A stretch of 64,000 nt of DNA from Luteibacter sp. 9135 (lineage in GTDB: Bacteria; Pseudomonadota; Gammaproteobacteria; Xanthomonadales; Rhodanobacteraceae): contig NZ_JQNB01000001.1 of the NCBI RefSeq assembly GCF_000745005.1, forward strand, positions 2,411,501-2,475,500, in the 5' to 3' direction. The notes under the pieces were generated by a model. That model was given only the letters and a program-made list of their open reading frames with translations. It did no database searches and had not been told where the DNA came from. Of the stretch, positions 1 to 8,098 are shown one piece after another (positions within the stretch are counted from its first letter, which is position 1; each line of letters begins with the position of its first letter). Position numbers and translations under genes: made by a program.

Positions 1-304
1 GCGATACCGGGATAGCGGTGACCCAGCGTAGCTGCTGTGTCCGTGCATCCTTGAAATAGACAAAGGCACGACCGTTCATGCCTTCCTTCGTGACATTTCC
101 CGCGACGCATTCGCCGCCTTCGACGGAAGTGGAGCCGTAAGCGCTGAAAGCCTTCGGTACTTTTGTGGAAGTGGCCGTCGTGGTGGGAACCTTGGCAGCA
201 TCGGCTGCGATGACGGTACTCGGAAGGACGACCAGCTGCGCTGTCAGCAGGCCCACCAACCATCGTGTGTTCAAGTAGGCGGACTTCGAACGGTCAGTCG
301 TCAC
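1..304 (-). CDS. Secreted protein of unknown function, C-terminus cut by window edge
   Basis: An open frame starts at GTG 304 and runs off the left edge after about 101 codons. AGGAG lies 8 bases before the start. The N-terminus has a basic stretch, a hydrophobic segment (about residues 15-33) and an AxA-like signal peptidase site near residue 35, so export to the periplasm is predicted. The visible mature part has one Cys in a short Gly-rich turn (EGGECVAGN) and no domain I recognise. It follows the lipase effector by 60 bases in the same direction, so it could be another immunity or accessory protein of the cargo operon; that is inference from position. Its leader and first codons resemble those of the GH19 effector at 7774. 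Confidence 0.6.
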   Translation of the reverse strand, partial: MTTDRSKSAYLNTRWLVGLLTAQLVVLPSTVIAADAAKVPTTTATSTKVPKAFSAYGSTSVEGGECVAGNVTKEGMNGRAFVYFKDARTQQLRWVTAIPVS

Positions 305-364
305 GTTTATCTCCTGTTTGACGGTCACGCTTGTCTGCGCGGTGGTAACGGCTTTCATCCGCGC

Positions 365-1849
365 TTACAGCCCTGGACCGGGTGCGTTGTGATCGCGGGT
401 GGGCGGCTGCTGCTGAGCCTGTGCTTGCGCCTGCGCCGCCTGCGCCTGCGAGGCCTGCTGCGCCGCACGGTTCCATGCCTCGCTGCTTTGCGCCACGCTC
501 GTATTCACGGCCTGCTCGGTGGGGACCTCGGTAACCCGCTTCAAGGGGGATTCGGGCGTACCCTGCACGCCGTAGATGCGCTGCGCATCGTCGCTCAGCA
601 CCGCGCTGTCGATGCGCTGCAGGCCGTCCTGGCGTGCCTTGACCACCAGGCTACCGGCGACGTTGTCACTGACCACGTCCGGCTGGCGGCCCTGCGCCTT
701 GTCCATGGCATGCACGGCCTTTTGTGCCTGCTGGAACATCGGGTGGTCGGGGTGGGCGGCGTGGTCCAGGGGAACGGTCGGTTTGTCATGGCTGAACCAC
801 GCGCCTGGGTGCGTCACGGTGTTCCACGCGGCATGGGCTTTTTCCTCGGCGGCGTGGAAGCCGTCCGCGATATCACGGCCCACGTGCTGCACGCCTTCCT
901 TGAGGTGGTCGAAGCCTTCCCTGGCCTGCTGCGTTACATGCTCGACGCCGTGCTCGACGGCAAGTACCCCGGCACCCACGGCCTCGCCCACGCGGTGCTC
1001 GATGTTGTCTTTCAGCTCACCGATCGCCTTGGGAATCTCCCAGCTGGCGGACAGGCCCAGGCGAATGTCGCGAACATCGTTGCGGTAGCGATCCACCATG
1101 TTCTCGTGCGCCGTGTACCGCGCCTGGTTTTCCGGATCGATGATGGAGTGACCCAGCAGCTTGCTGTTGGGCACGAAGTTGTCGATGGCGTGGGCGCTGA
1201 AGTCCGTGGCTTTGATGGGGTTGCGCGGAGTGAGGATGCTGCCGTCGTCCTTGTAGCCGGCGCGGGATAGCGTGTCGATGTCCTGCTGTGCCGCGTAGAT
1301 GCGCACTTCGCCGAAATGCGGGCTGGCCGCACTGACCAGATCACCGGCGCGTACGTGGTCGATGACCTGCGTACCCCCTTCGGGTACGTTACCCCGCAGG
1401 CTGGCGGCGCCATAGGCGTTGAAGGTCTCGCCGTGCAGGCCGAACTTCGACGCGTTGAGCTCCGCCAGCGTACCGCCCAGCGAATGGCCAGTCACCGTCA
1501 CCTGCAGGGGGCGATGGTGCAAATCGGCATCGAGTTTGGCGCGCTCGAGCACGCGCTGGGTGAAGGCCTCCGAATCGGCCTGCTGGAGGTTGATCCCGGC
1601 CAGCACCATGCCGGCATCCACGCCACCGTCCTGCACCGGTTCGCGCTTGAACTCGGTGCCGCGATACGCGATGACGACCTCGCCCGTATCCATGCGGCGG
1701 TAGGCCGTGGCCTGGAAGCCGGTGACCGGGTTGTTGGCCACGTCGATCGCTTCGTAATTGACGCCGCCCAGTTCCTTGGGTTTGTTGAGTACGGGATCCT
1801 GGTAGGCATCCTGCGAAAGCAGCGCGTAGTCGGTCGATGAGAGGCTCAC
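365..1849 (-). CDS. X-T4SS effector, class 3 lipase-like (phospholipase) with C-terminal XVIPCD
   Basis: 494 aa. The N-terminal half is an alpha/beta-hydrolase of the class 3 lipase type: AYRGTE at 61-66 (oxyanion region), nucleophile elbow GHSLGG at 121-126 with Ser123, a likely catalytic Asp170 (RAGD) and His220 (SAH before DNF). His220 rather than His234 is favoured because only the former is kept in the paralogue at 2452-3942. A helical linker (about 250-350) leads to a XVIPCD of about 365-455 (HPMFQQA, VHAMD, GRQPD, SDNVAG, RIDS, YGVQG, SPLKR), then a Gln/Ala-rich tail. The XVIPCD binds the VirD4 coupling protein in X-T4SSs (family knowledge). Predicted role: membrane-lipid hydrolysis in a rival cell. 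It overlaps its upstream immunity gene by 4 bases (ATGA). No signal peptide. Confidence 0.9.
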   Translation of the reverse strand: MSLSSTDYALLSQDAYQDPVLNKPKELGGVNYEAIDVANNPVTGFQATAYRRMDTGEVVIAYRGTEFKREPVQDGGVDAGMVLAGINLQQADSEAFTQRVLERAKLDADLHHRPLQVTVTGHSLGGTLAELNASKFGLHGETFNAYGAASLRGNVPEGGTQVIDHVRAGDLVSAASPHFGEVRIYAAQQDIDTLSRAGYKDDGSILTPRNPIKATDFSAHAIDNFVPNSKLLGHSIIDPENQARYTAHENMVDRYRNDVRDIRLGLSASWEIPKAIGELKDNIEHRVGEAVGAGVLAVEHGVEHVTQQAREGFDHLKEGVQHVGRDIADGFHAAEEKAHAAWNTVTHPGAWFSHDKPTVPLDHAAHPDHPMFQQAQKAVHAMDKAQGRQPDVVSDNVAGSLVVKARQDGLQRIDSAVLSDDAQRIYGVQGTPESPLKRVTEVPTEQAVNTSVAQSSEAWNRAAQQASQAQAAQAQAQAQQQPPTRDHNAPGPGL

Positions 1850-2436
1850 GGATGCTTCTCCTCGGCATGCAGCGTCACGGAGAACGTGGCGTTGGCTTCA
1901 TCCTGGTACTGCGCGCGATTCGCCTCACCCACGTCGACACGATCCATCTGCGTCGTCGCATAGGACCGGTTGGAGTAGTAGCGCGTGGCGGCCTTGCCTT
2001 TGAGCAGGTCGTCATGGAACAGCGGCGCGCTGAAGTCGACCTGCTTCACCCAGAGGTTGGCACTCGTGGCGACCACCGACCAATGGCAGACGCCCTTGCC
2101 GAAATAATCCTCGTCTTGCAGGAGGTCGGCGAAGATCTCGCCCTTGTAGACGTTGTCACCAGCCGGCGTGAGCTTGATCGGCACCCGCTTCTCCGGCGGC
2201 ACCGTGGCACCCGTGACCGGCGTTAGCGGTACGCAGGCTTCGTTAGCCACGCGGTAGTCCACCACGCCCTCGATACGATCGAACGGACCCGGCGCACCCT
2301 CGACCTTGACGGTGATCTCGTAACGCATCCGGGGATGGGGATTGAGCTTAATGTCGGGCTGGGTCATGGATGCACCGTAGGCAGGGGAGTGGATGGCGAA
2401 CAGGGTGGCAACGGTTAGAGCGAGTCTTCGCTTCAT
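1846..2436 (-). CDS. Periplasmic immunity protein for lipase effector (X-Tfi)
   Basis: 196 aa with a Sec signal peptide (MKRR then a hydrophobic core, cleavage after AYGA around residue 22) and no lipobox Cys. Motifs shared with the protein at 3939-4598 are LNPHPxMRY, the GAP/APGxFDxIE segment, KRVxI, AGDxxYxGE, D(E/Q)DY, GxCxWS and TFSVTL near the C-terminus, so the two are paralogues. The gene directly precedes and overlaps the lipase effector by ATGA, the usual arrangement of an X-T4SS immunity/effector pair. Inference: it sits in the periplasm and blocks the cognate lipase delivered by sister cells. I recognise no enzymatic motif. Confidence 0.8.
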   Translation of the reverse strand: MKRRLALTVATLFAIHSPAYGASMTQPDIKLNPHPRMRYEITVKVEGAPGPFDRIEGVVDYRVANEACVPLTPVTGATVPPEKRVPIKLTPAGDNVYKGEIFADLLQDEDYFGKGVCHWSVVATSANLWVKQVDFSAPLFHDDLLKGKAATRYYSNRSYATTQMDRVDVGEANRAQYQDEANATFSVTLHAEEKHP

Positions 2437-2451
2437 GGCTGGCTCGTGCTC

Positions 2452-3942
2452 CTATCGGCTCATCGACGGGCCGGAATGGGTGGGCGGGGTTTCGGTGGTA
2501 ACCGCGTGCTGTGCTGTCTGGCTGGCAACGACGGACGAGACGGCCTGGGTCGCTTCGAGCTCACGCCATGCGCTGCTGCTGCGTTCGATGGACGTGGCGA
2601 TACCGATCTCCGTGGGCACCTGCGCCGTCTTCCGGAAAGGTGAGTACATGTCGCCCTCCACGGCATAGGCACGACTGAAGTCGTTGCTCATCGTGACCTG
2701 ATCGACACGGGCGAGACCTTGCTTTCGGGCCTCGACGGCCAGGGCCGCAGCGAGGTTCTCGCTCATGTGGTCGGGCTTGCGGCCGGTATCGGCGTCGATG
2801 GCGTGGACGCCGCGTAGCGCTTGTCTGTACAGCGGGTTGTCGGGGTGCGTGGGCTCGTCGAGCCGGGGAGGGTGCAGCAGGCGCTCCAGTTCGGCGGAGT
2901 GCGTGGGTGACCCCCAGACGCCGCTGGCGACGGACTCGTGGACGAGGCCGAGCGTGCGTGCGCCGGTGATGGCGGTGGTGCGTGCGTGGTCTGCGCCGAC
3001 TTCCATCGCATGCCCCGCAGCCACGGCACCGCGTCCTGCGGCCTCCACGACGGGCTTGCTGCGCTCCACGAGTTCGTTCCAGTCGTGCTCTAGTCGGTCG
3101 ACGTAGAGCTGGCCGGCACGGATGGCCAGGGCCGGTGCCACGACAGACGGCGCGGTCGCGACCTGCGTGGCGATCTCGCGCGACGTGAGCACGTCGGATC
3201 GATAGCGATCGACCAGGGTGCTGTTTGCGCGGTAGCGTGCTTCAGCTTCAGGACCGAGTAGCGGTGTCTCGTCGCCTTTGGGAATGAAGTTGGACATGGA
3301 GTGCGAGCTTGGGCTGACGGCGGATAACGTCGCACCCAGGCCGGTGTGCGGCCTGTCGTAGCCGGCATGCTTCAGTGTCGTGATGTCGTCGGCGGTTGCG
3401 TAGATTTTCACCTCGCCGAAGTGTCGATTGGCGGCACTTACCGGGTCGCCCGCACGTACGTGGTTGATGGCCTGGTCGCCGCCCTCTGGTGTGCCGCGTA
3501 TCAGGCCGGCTGCGCCGTAGGCGTTGAAGGTTTCGCCTTTGAGGCCGAACTTCGCGGCGTTGACTTCGGCGAGGCCGCCGCCGAGGGAGTGGCCGGTGAC
3601 GGTGATGTCGGGCGAGGTGCCGCTCAACTCAGCCCGTGTCTGGACGTGCTTCAGCACGCTCCGTGTGAACATCTCCGATTCGATCTGCTGCAGATTGAGT
3701 CGAGCACCTGCCATGGTCAGATCAACTATCCCGTCCGATACGTCATCGGTGCCTCGATACGCAATGATGGTTCTGCCGCTGGCGACTTCGCGATAGGCGG
3801 CAGCATAAAAGCCTGTTAGCCCGTCCATGGCGATCTGGTCGATTTGATAGTCGCGCCCGCTCAGTCGTACGCTGTCCCCTTCGACCGACATCGTATAGCT
3901 GTCCATAGCGATGGCAGCATATTCGCTTGTCTTCTCGGTCAC
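2452..3942 (-). CDS. X-T4SS effector, class 3 lipase-like paralogue with XVIPCD
   Basis: 496 aa, a clear paralogue of 365-1849. It has AYRGTD 61-66, GHSLGG 117-122 (Ser119), Asp166 (RAGDPVSA) and His214 (SSHSMSNF), which together can form the lipase triad. The helical linker is about 245-345. The XVIPCD spans about 365-455: HPDNPLYRQA, VHAIDADTGRKPD, SENLAAAL, ARVDQV, AYAVEG, SPFRK. The tail is Ser/Thr/Pro/Gln-rich. It overlaps its immunity lipoprotein by 4 bases (3939-3942) and lies 15 bases from the next immunity gene. Predicted role: delivered lipase or phospholipase toxin. Confidence 0.9.
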   Translation of the reverse strand: MTEKTSEYAAIAMDSYTMSVEGDSVRLSGRDYQIDQIAMDGLTGFYAAAYREVASGRTIIAYRGTDDVSDGIVDLTMAGARLNLQQIESEMFTRSVLKHVQTRAELSGTSPDITVTGHSLGGGLAEVNAAKFGLKGETFNAYGAAGLIRGTPEGGDQAINHVRAGDPVSAANRHFGEVKIYATADDITTLKHAGYDRPHTGLGATLSAVSPSSHSMSNFIPKGDETPLLGPEAEARYRANSTLVDRYRSDVLTSREIATQVATAPSVVAPALAIRAGQLYVDRLEHDWNELVERSKPVVEAAGRGAVAAGHAMEVGADHARTTAITGARTLGLVHESVASGVWGSPTHSAELERLLHPPRLDEPTHPDNPLYRQALRGVHAIDADTGRKPDHMSENLAAALAVEARKQGLARVDQVTMSNDFSRAYAVEGDMYSPFRKTAQVPTEIGIATSIERSSSAWRELEATQAVSSVVASQTAQHAVTTETPPTHSGPSMSR

Positions 3943-4598
3943 TGGCTAGCCTCCCGTGCCGACAATGTCACTGAGAACGTCTTCGACGGGTCGGCGTAGG
4001 CATTGCGATTCTCGTTGCCGGTTATGGCAAGACGCGTCCCACTTTCGTTGTAGGCGTCATAGGAGAAGTAGCGAGTAATCCCACCTTTTTCAAAGAATAT
4101 CGGCATAAAGAGCGGCGTGTCGAACTCCATCTTGCCGTGGCGTGCCCGAATGCTTACCGCCACGAGTGACCACCGGCAAATGCCGTGCGCGTAATAGTCC
4201 TGGTCCTTCATTCGGTCGACGTATACCTCGCCTTGGTATTCGCCGTCTCCCGCTTGTTGAAGCTCTATTCTTACTCGCTTTCGAGGAACGATTCTTGCGC
4301 CCGATATCGGTTGTTCGGGGGCGCAGTCGTTATTAGTGACCTGGTACTGCGCGTCGGCCTCGATCGTGTCGAACGCTCCTGGCGCATCGGCGATGCTCGC
4401 CGTAATCGTGTAGCGCATCGTCGGATGCGGATTCAGTTCGATCCTTGGGTCTTCCATGTTTCCACCACATGCAGTCAGTAAGAGAAACAGGCCGGGGACG
4501 GCGACCTGCACGATTCTCCGGGCAACCGTTATACGAGTTGCCCGGAGAAGTGCGCTAGGGACGAATCGCGCAAAACGAATGAAGCGATGACCGATCAT
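3939..4598 (-). CDS. Immunity lipoprotein for lipase effector (X-Tfi)
   Basis: 219 aa. A long basic N-region is followed by a hydrophobic stretch ending in the lipobox LLTAC (Cys at about 44), so it is a predicted lipoprotein. After the Cys it aligns throughout with the 1846-2436 product (LNPHPTMRY, GAFDTIE, KRVRIE, AGDGEYQGE, DQDYYAHGICRWS, TFSVTL). It precedes and overlaps the lipase gene by ATGA. The long N-region suggests the true start could be an internal codon, but the start at 4598 leaves 11 bases to the upstream gene. Base composition is visibly more AT-rich than in its neighbours, consistent with acquired cargo. Immunity function is inferred from paralogy and position. Confidence 0.8.
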   Translation of the reverse strand: MIGHRFIRFARFVPSALLRATRITVARRIVQVAVPGLFLLLTACGGNMEDPRIELNPHPTMRYTITASIADAPGAFDTIEADAQYQVTNNDCAPEQPISGARIVPRKRVRIELQQAGDGEYQGEVYVDRMKDQDYYAHGICRWSLVAVSIRARHGKMEFDTPLFMPIFFEKGGITRYFSYDAYNESGTRLAITGNENRNAYADPSKTFSVTLSAREASQ

Positions 4599-4609
4599 TA
4601 GAGGGAGCT

Positions 4610-5197
4610 TTAGCCTCCGTTATCTTCGGGCTTCAGGCCCATGGAGTATTCATCGATCTCCTTGCCATCGACCCACCCCGTGGCGCAATCGCCCGTGTAG
4701 TGACCGTCCGGCTTGAGCGTGCACGCGGTGCCGCTGGCAGGGCGAATCCATTCGACCTTTGCGTCGGCACCCTTGCACATTTCGTTGCCCTTGCAGAGCT
4801 TCACGGTGCGGGTTGGGATCGCCTTGACGAGGGCGCGGACCAGCACGCCGTCCTTGCGTTGCGTGGCCTGGATACAGACCAGCTGGTTTGCGCCCACGTG
4901 GGCGACGGGCTTGGCGGCGGCCGCCTTGAAGTTGTCCCCGAGCGTTGCGCCTTTATCGGCTCCGATGACACCGAACGACATATTCGATATGCAGTCGTCG
5001 CCGGCATCGACCGCTACGCTATCGATGGTGCAGGCGGTATTGCCATGCTTATCGCCGGTGCAGGTCACGGCGGACCCGGGTGACGATGCCTGAAGCAGTG
5101 CCTGCAAGGCGCGGGCATCGCCGGGCGCGGCAGACGCTGTTGCGGTAGTCAGGAGAAAGGTCGCTGCCAGCATCCGTCCAGAGGTCTTCATGATCAC
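4610..5197 (-). CDS. Exported protein, probable immunity protein for the NlpC/P60 effector
   Basis: 195 aa with a signal peptide (MKTSGRMLAATFLL core, cleavage near ASA-AP at residue 24). The mature protein has several Cys residues (VTCTG, TACTI, DDCISN, LVCIQ, KLCKG, EMCKG, TACTL, GDCATG) that could form disulfides in the periplasm. No known domain is recognised. Its start overlaps the stop of the NlpC/P60 effector by ATGA (5194-5197), so the two are translationally coupled. Of the cargo genes it is the only exported protein left unpaired beside that effector. Immunity is therefore inferred from position only. The start could also be Met3 (5191). Confidence 0.65.
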   Translation of the reverse strand: MIMKTSGRMLAATFLLTTATASAAPGDARALQALLQASSPGSAVTCTGDKHGNTACTIDSVAVDAGDDCISNMSFGVIGADKGATLGDNFKAAAAKPVAHVGANQLVCIQATQRKDGVLVRALVKAIPTRTVKLCKGNEMCKGADAKVEWIRPASGTACTLKPDGHYTGDCATGWVDGKEIDEYSMGLKPEDNGG

Positions 5198-6465
5198 AGC
5201 CCCGCCGGCGACGTGGGTTGCTGCTGCGCCTGCTGTTGCGTCGGCTGGCTCCGGGCCTGCTCGGCGACATGCTGCTGCACGGCCTCGCTGCTCTTTTCCA
5301 GCGGTGTGGCCATGCCTTGCATCGTGTTGACCTCGGCAATCTGTTTGAAAGGTGAATTGAGGTCGCCTTGGACGGCGTAGGTGCGGGTGGCGTCCGGGCT
5401 GAGCATGACGTGGTCGATGCTCTTGAAGCCGCCCTTGACGGCGTCGGCCGTCACCGATCCGGCCAGCTGGTGACTCTGGATGTCCGGCGTGCGACCGTAC
5501 TCGGCATCGATGCGGAACACGCCGTCCTGGGCTTGGCGGAACATCGCGTGGTACGGGTTGGCCGGTGAATCCAGGCGAGGGCCGGTGTGCGCCTGCTTGT
5601 CGAGCGCTTCCATCGTCTTCGTGCCAACGACGCCATCCGGGTCCAGTCGATGATCGCGCTGGAAGCGCTCGACGGCGGCCTTGGTGTGGTCTCCGAAGCG
5701 GCCATCGGGGTTCAGGGCATGGCCGTTGTCGTCCCTGTAGCCAAGGCGGATCAACGATTCCTGGAGCGCGGTGACCTTCGCGCCTTCGTCACCCTTGCGA
5801 AGGGTATCGGGATGTGCCGCCGTCGGTTTCGCTTCGACGTGCTTCGGCTCGGCCTTCGTATGCGCGGTGGTATCCGCGTGTTGCCCGGTCGGCGTCGTGG
5901 CGTGACCATGGACCGGCTCGTGCGTGCGGAACTCGGGCTTCGCGCGCAGGGCGCCCACGATTTCCATGTTCTTGGTGAAATACGACCGGGCGTCCATCGT
6001 GACCGCTGCCGGGCCTGTGGACGTCTGCGAGCCTATGAACTCGATATTTCCGTGCGCGTCGTAGCCCTTGAAGATGGCGACATGCTGGTTCGACCCCGTC
6101 TTGCTCTTCAGCATGAGGATGTCGCCCGGTTGGAGATCACCGGGATGCTTTGATGCATCCGCCTTCGAAATGACATCGAAGTGCTTCTGCGCATAATCGG
6201 TCGTCTTATTGCCGTTATAGAGCGCATGTGTGCTGAACGGCTGGTCGCCGACGTCGTAGCCCGCGTTCTTCATCCCGCGCCAGACGAAGGACGAACAGTC
6301 GACGCCACGGTAGCCGTCACCATCCAGGTCCTGCTCGGTGCGGCTCCGGTCGGTCATGCCATGTGCCGAGTTGGTCTTGTTTTGCGAGTCGGGGCGGCCG
6401 TATTCGAACTTCATCCCGGAGTGGAAGAAGTGCTCGTCGGCGGCATCGAGGATGTCTTTGCTCAT
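5194..6465 (-). CDS. X-T4SS effector: NlpC/P60-like peptidase + peptidoglycan-binding domain + XVIPCD
   Basis: 423 aa. Residues about 5-175 resemble a CHAP/NlpC/P60 cysteine peptidase: GVDCSSFVW (Cys57), GDILMLK before SNQHVAIF (His128), and HGNIEFI as the likely third-residue strand. A His/Thr/Pro-rich linker (180-215) leads to a peptidoglycan-binding type 1 domain (about 218-288: LRKGDEGAKVTALQ, DGRFGDHTKAAVERFQ). The XVIPCD (about 298-395) shows MFRQA, RIDAEYGRTPD, SHQLAGS, SIDHVMLS, TYAVQG, SPFKQIAEV, followed by a Q-rich tail. Predicted role: cleavage of peptide bonds in the peptidoglycan of the target cell. It starts 4 bases after the GH19 effector stop. No signal peptide, as expected for T4SS delivery. 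Confidence 0.9.
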   Translation of the reverse strand: MSKDILDAADEHFFHSGMKFEYGRPDSQNKTNSAHGMTDRSRTEQDLDGDGYRGVDCSSFVWRGMKNAGYDVGDQPFSTHALYNGNKTTDYAQKHFDVISKADASKHPGDLQPGDILMLKSKTGSNQHVAIFKGYDAHGNIEFIGSQTSTGPAAVTMDARSYFTKNMEIVGALRAKPEFRTHEPVHGHATTPTGQHADTTAHTKAEPKHVEAKPTAAHPDTLRKGDEGAKVTALQESLIRLGYRDDNGHALNPDGRFGDHTKAAVERFQRDHRLDPDGVVGTKTMEALDKQAHTGPRLDSPANPYHAMFRQAQDGVFRIDAEYGRTPDIQSHQLAGSVTADAVKGGFKSIDHVMLSPDATRTYAVQGDLNSPFKQIAEVNTMQGMATPLEKSSEAVQQHVAEQARSQPTQQQAQQQPTSPAGL

Positions 6466-6469
6466 GGCG

Positions 6470-7774
6470 TTATTCCCTGGGCGTCATCGCGGGGGCGGGT
6501 GAAGGCGTTGCGGCCTCCTGTACCGGCTGCCGGGTATGCTCGGTAGCGGCGGGTGTCTGGGACAGCTTCGCGATGTCCGCGCTGCTTTGTTCGATCGGGG
6601 TGTTGACGGCCTTTGCGGTGTCGACTTCCGCCATGCGTTTGAGCGGTGAATTGAGCTCGCCCTGTACGGCATAGGCGCGGCTACCATCGTCGCTGAGCAC
6701 GACGTGATCGATCTTCGTCAAGCCCTGGCGCTTCGCTTCGACGGCTGCCGCACCAGCAAGCTGGTCGCTCTGCACATCGGACGTGCGTTTGTATTGGGCA
6801 TCCAGTGCATGGACGGCCGTGCGGGATTGTTCGAAGAGGGCATAGTCAGGATGCGCTGGATTATCGAGGCGGCTGGCCGCAGCGGTACGCTGAACCGCGT
6901 CTTGATGCTTGGCCTGCGCGATGGCTTCCATGGTCTTCGGTCCGGCAACGCCATCGGCCGCGAGGTGGTGATCGCGTTGAAAGGCTTCCAATGCGGCGCG
7001 TGTACCGGGACCGAAGACGCCATCCGTATGCAGTTCGCCGTGCGGTCCATCTGTATAGCCCAGACGCGCCAAGCTGCCTTGCAGGAGACGGACATCCTCG
7101 CCTTTTGCGCCCTGGGTGAGCGTGGTCAACGGGGCAGGGGCGTCCGCCGGATGCGACGGTTGCGGGCGTCCGACGTTACCTTCGGCAAGACGATGCATGA
7201 CCTCCGGATTCAGGCGGCGCTGCCAGTCTTCGAAGCGGTTCTCGCGATCTTCCAGTCCGTTGTATTTACCGTTGACGGCTTTGGTCGCCGCGCGCACGTC
7301 TTCCTTCGCGTTGTCGGGAACGCGGTTCTCCCAGTACCAGACGGCGATCTTCGACGCATTCTGGGGATCGGCGGCGAGTTCGGGACGCTTGACCAGATCC
7401 AGGTCGAGCGCCTCGCCCGCTGCGCGGTAATTCGCCTTGCCGGTGAGCTGGATGTAGCCGCGCCCGTGGTACTTCCAGCCGTCGCCCGGCTCGTCGTTGC
7501 CGTTGCGGCCGCCGTACATCAGCTCGGCCAACGTCTCGGGCTTGCCCATCAACGCCTGCTTGCGTGCGGCGTCCAGGGCCTCCGGACCTTCGCGCCAGGC
7601 CGACTGCACCGGGATCTGCGAGATATTGCGCGTGTAGCGAAAGCTTTCTTCGAGCCGGTTCAGCCCGTTCGATTCATGAGTGACCTGGGCCATGAAGTTG
7701 GCCAGCTCCCTCGGTCGCGTGATGCCCGCCGCAGTCGCGTCGTTCAGCACCTGGGTTTCACGATCAATCGCCAT
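6470..7774 (-). CDS. X-T4SS effector: GH19 muramidase-like + peptidoglycan-binding domain + XVIPCD
   Basis: 434 aa. Residues about 5-195 are a GH19 (chitinase-like lysozyme) domain: VTHESNGL with the likely catalytic Glu34, LEESF (Glu42/43), DGWKYHGRGYIQLTGKANY at 98-116 and the AVNG segment near 166. A peptidoglycan-binding domain spans about 219-288 (GAKGEDVRLLQ, DGVFGPGTRAALEAFQ). The XVIPCD is about 300-400: LFEQ, VHALDAQYKRTSD, SDQLAGA, KIDHVVLSDDGSRAYAVQG, SPLKRMAEV. Same family as X. citri XAC2609, the first studied X-T4SS lysozyme effector. Its probable immunity gene lies upstream at 8099-8749. AGGAG is 7 bases before ATG 7774. Confidence 0.93.
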   Translation of the reverse strand: MAIDRETQVLNDATAAGITRPRELANFMAQVTHESNGLNRLEESFRYTRNISQIPVQSAWREGPEALDAARKQALMGKPETLAELMYGGRNGNDEPGDGWKYHGRGYIQLTGKANYRAAGEALDLDLVKRPELAADPQNASKIAVWYWENRVPDNAKEDVRAATKAVNGKYNGLEDRENRFEDWQRRLNPEVMHRLAEGNVGRPQPSHPADAPAPLTTLTQGAKGEDVRLLQGSLARLGYTDGPHGELHTDGVFGPGTRAALEAFQRDHHLAADGVAGPKTMEAIAQAKHQDAVQRTAAASRLDNPAHPDYALFEQSRTAVHALDAQYKRTSDVQSDQLAGAAAVEAKRQGLTKIDHVVLSDDGSRAYAVQGELNSPLKRMAEVDTAKAVNTPIEQSSADIAKLSQTPAATEHTRQPVQEAATPSPAPAMTPRE

Positions 7775-7794
7775 GTGGAGCTCCTGGTTGACTC
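7758..7794 (-). repeat. Shared translation-initiation module, copy in front of the GH19 effector
   Basis: Read on the minus strand: TCAACCAGGAG, a short spacer, the ATG start and codons for A-I-D-R. The same block occurs at 7999-8036 and, more diverged, at 286-326. Similarity covers both the leader and the first four to five codons. Confidence 0.55.
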
Positions 7795-7861
7795 GCGTGC
7801 CTTGATGCGTCCTTAAGCCTGTCTGATCCGCTGTCCTTGGCGGAGGCCGTTGTCGAATGCG

Positions 7862-8014
7862 TTATAGGGGGCTGGACTCAGCGCATGGGCGAGTCGGGGT
7901 CGCGGACGCGAAGCGCGGCAAGGGCTGCCTGCCAAGGGCAGAGGCGCCGGCTTGGATGGGTGCGCACGAGGAACAGCTGCCGGAGCATGCCGGCGGGAAA
8001 CGATCAATCGTCAC
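7862..8014 (-). pseudogene. Orphan start site with short frame, probably the remnant of a lost cargo gene
   Basis: The 325-base gap between the GH19 effector and its immunity gene holds a strong Shine-Dalgarno (CCAGGAG, 7 bases before GTG 8014). The start and next four codons (V-T-I-D-R) match the GH19 effector start and the gene at 304. The frame then closes after 50 codons with a Cys/Pro/Arg-rich sequence of no recognisable family. My reading is that the body of a gene was lost or replaced while its initiation region stayed. It could instead be a real 50-residue peptide. I see nothing else in this gap. Confidence 0.3.
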
Positions 8015-8098
8015 GTGTAACTCCTGGTTGATGTCCGGTCGGCTTTGCCTCCTGCTGGCCCTACCCACCGTCCTGGCGGGGTACTTCGTCGTCTGACT

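Noticed and set aside
8032..8097. 21-codon plus-strand frame MSGRLCLLLALP... resembling a membrane peptide
   Set aside because: No ribosome-binding site, lies antisense to the island, and overlaps the gap around the orphan start site; most likely chance.
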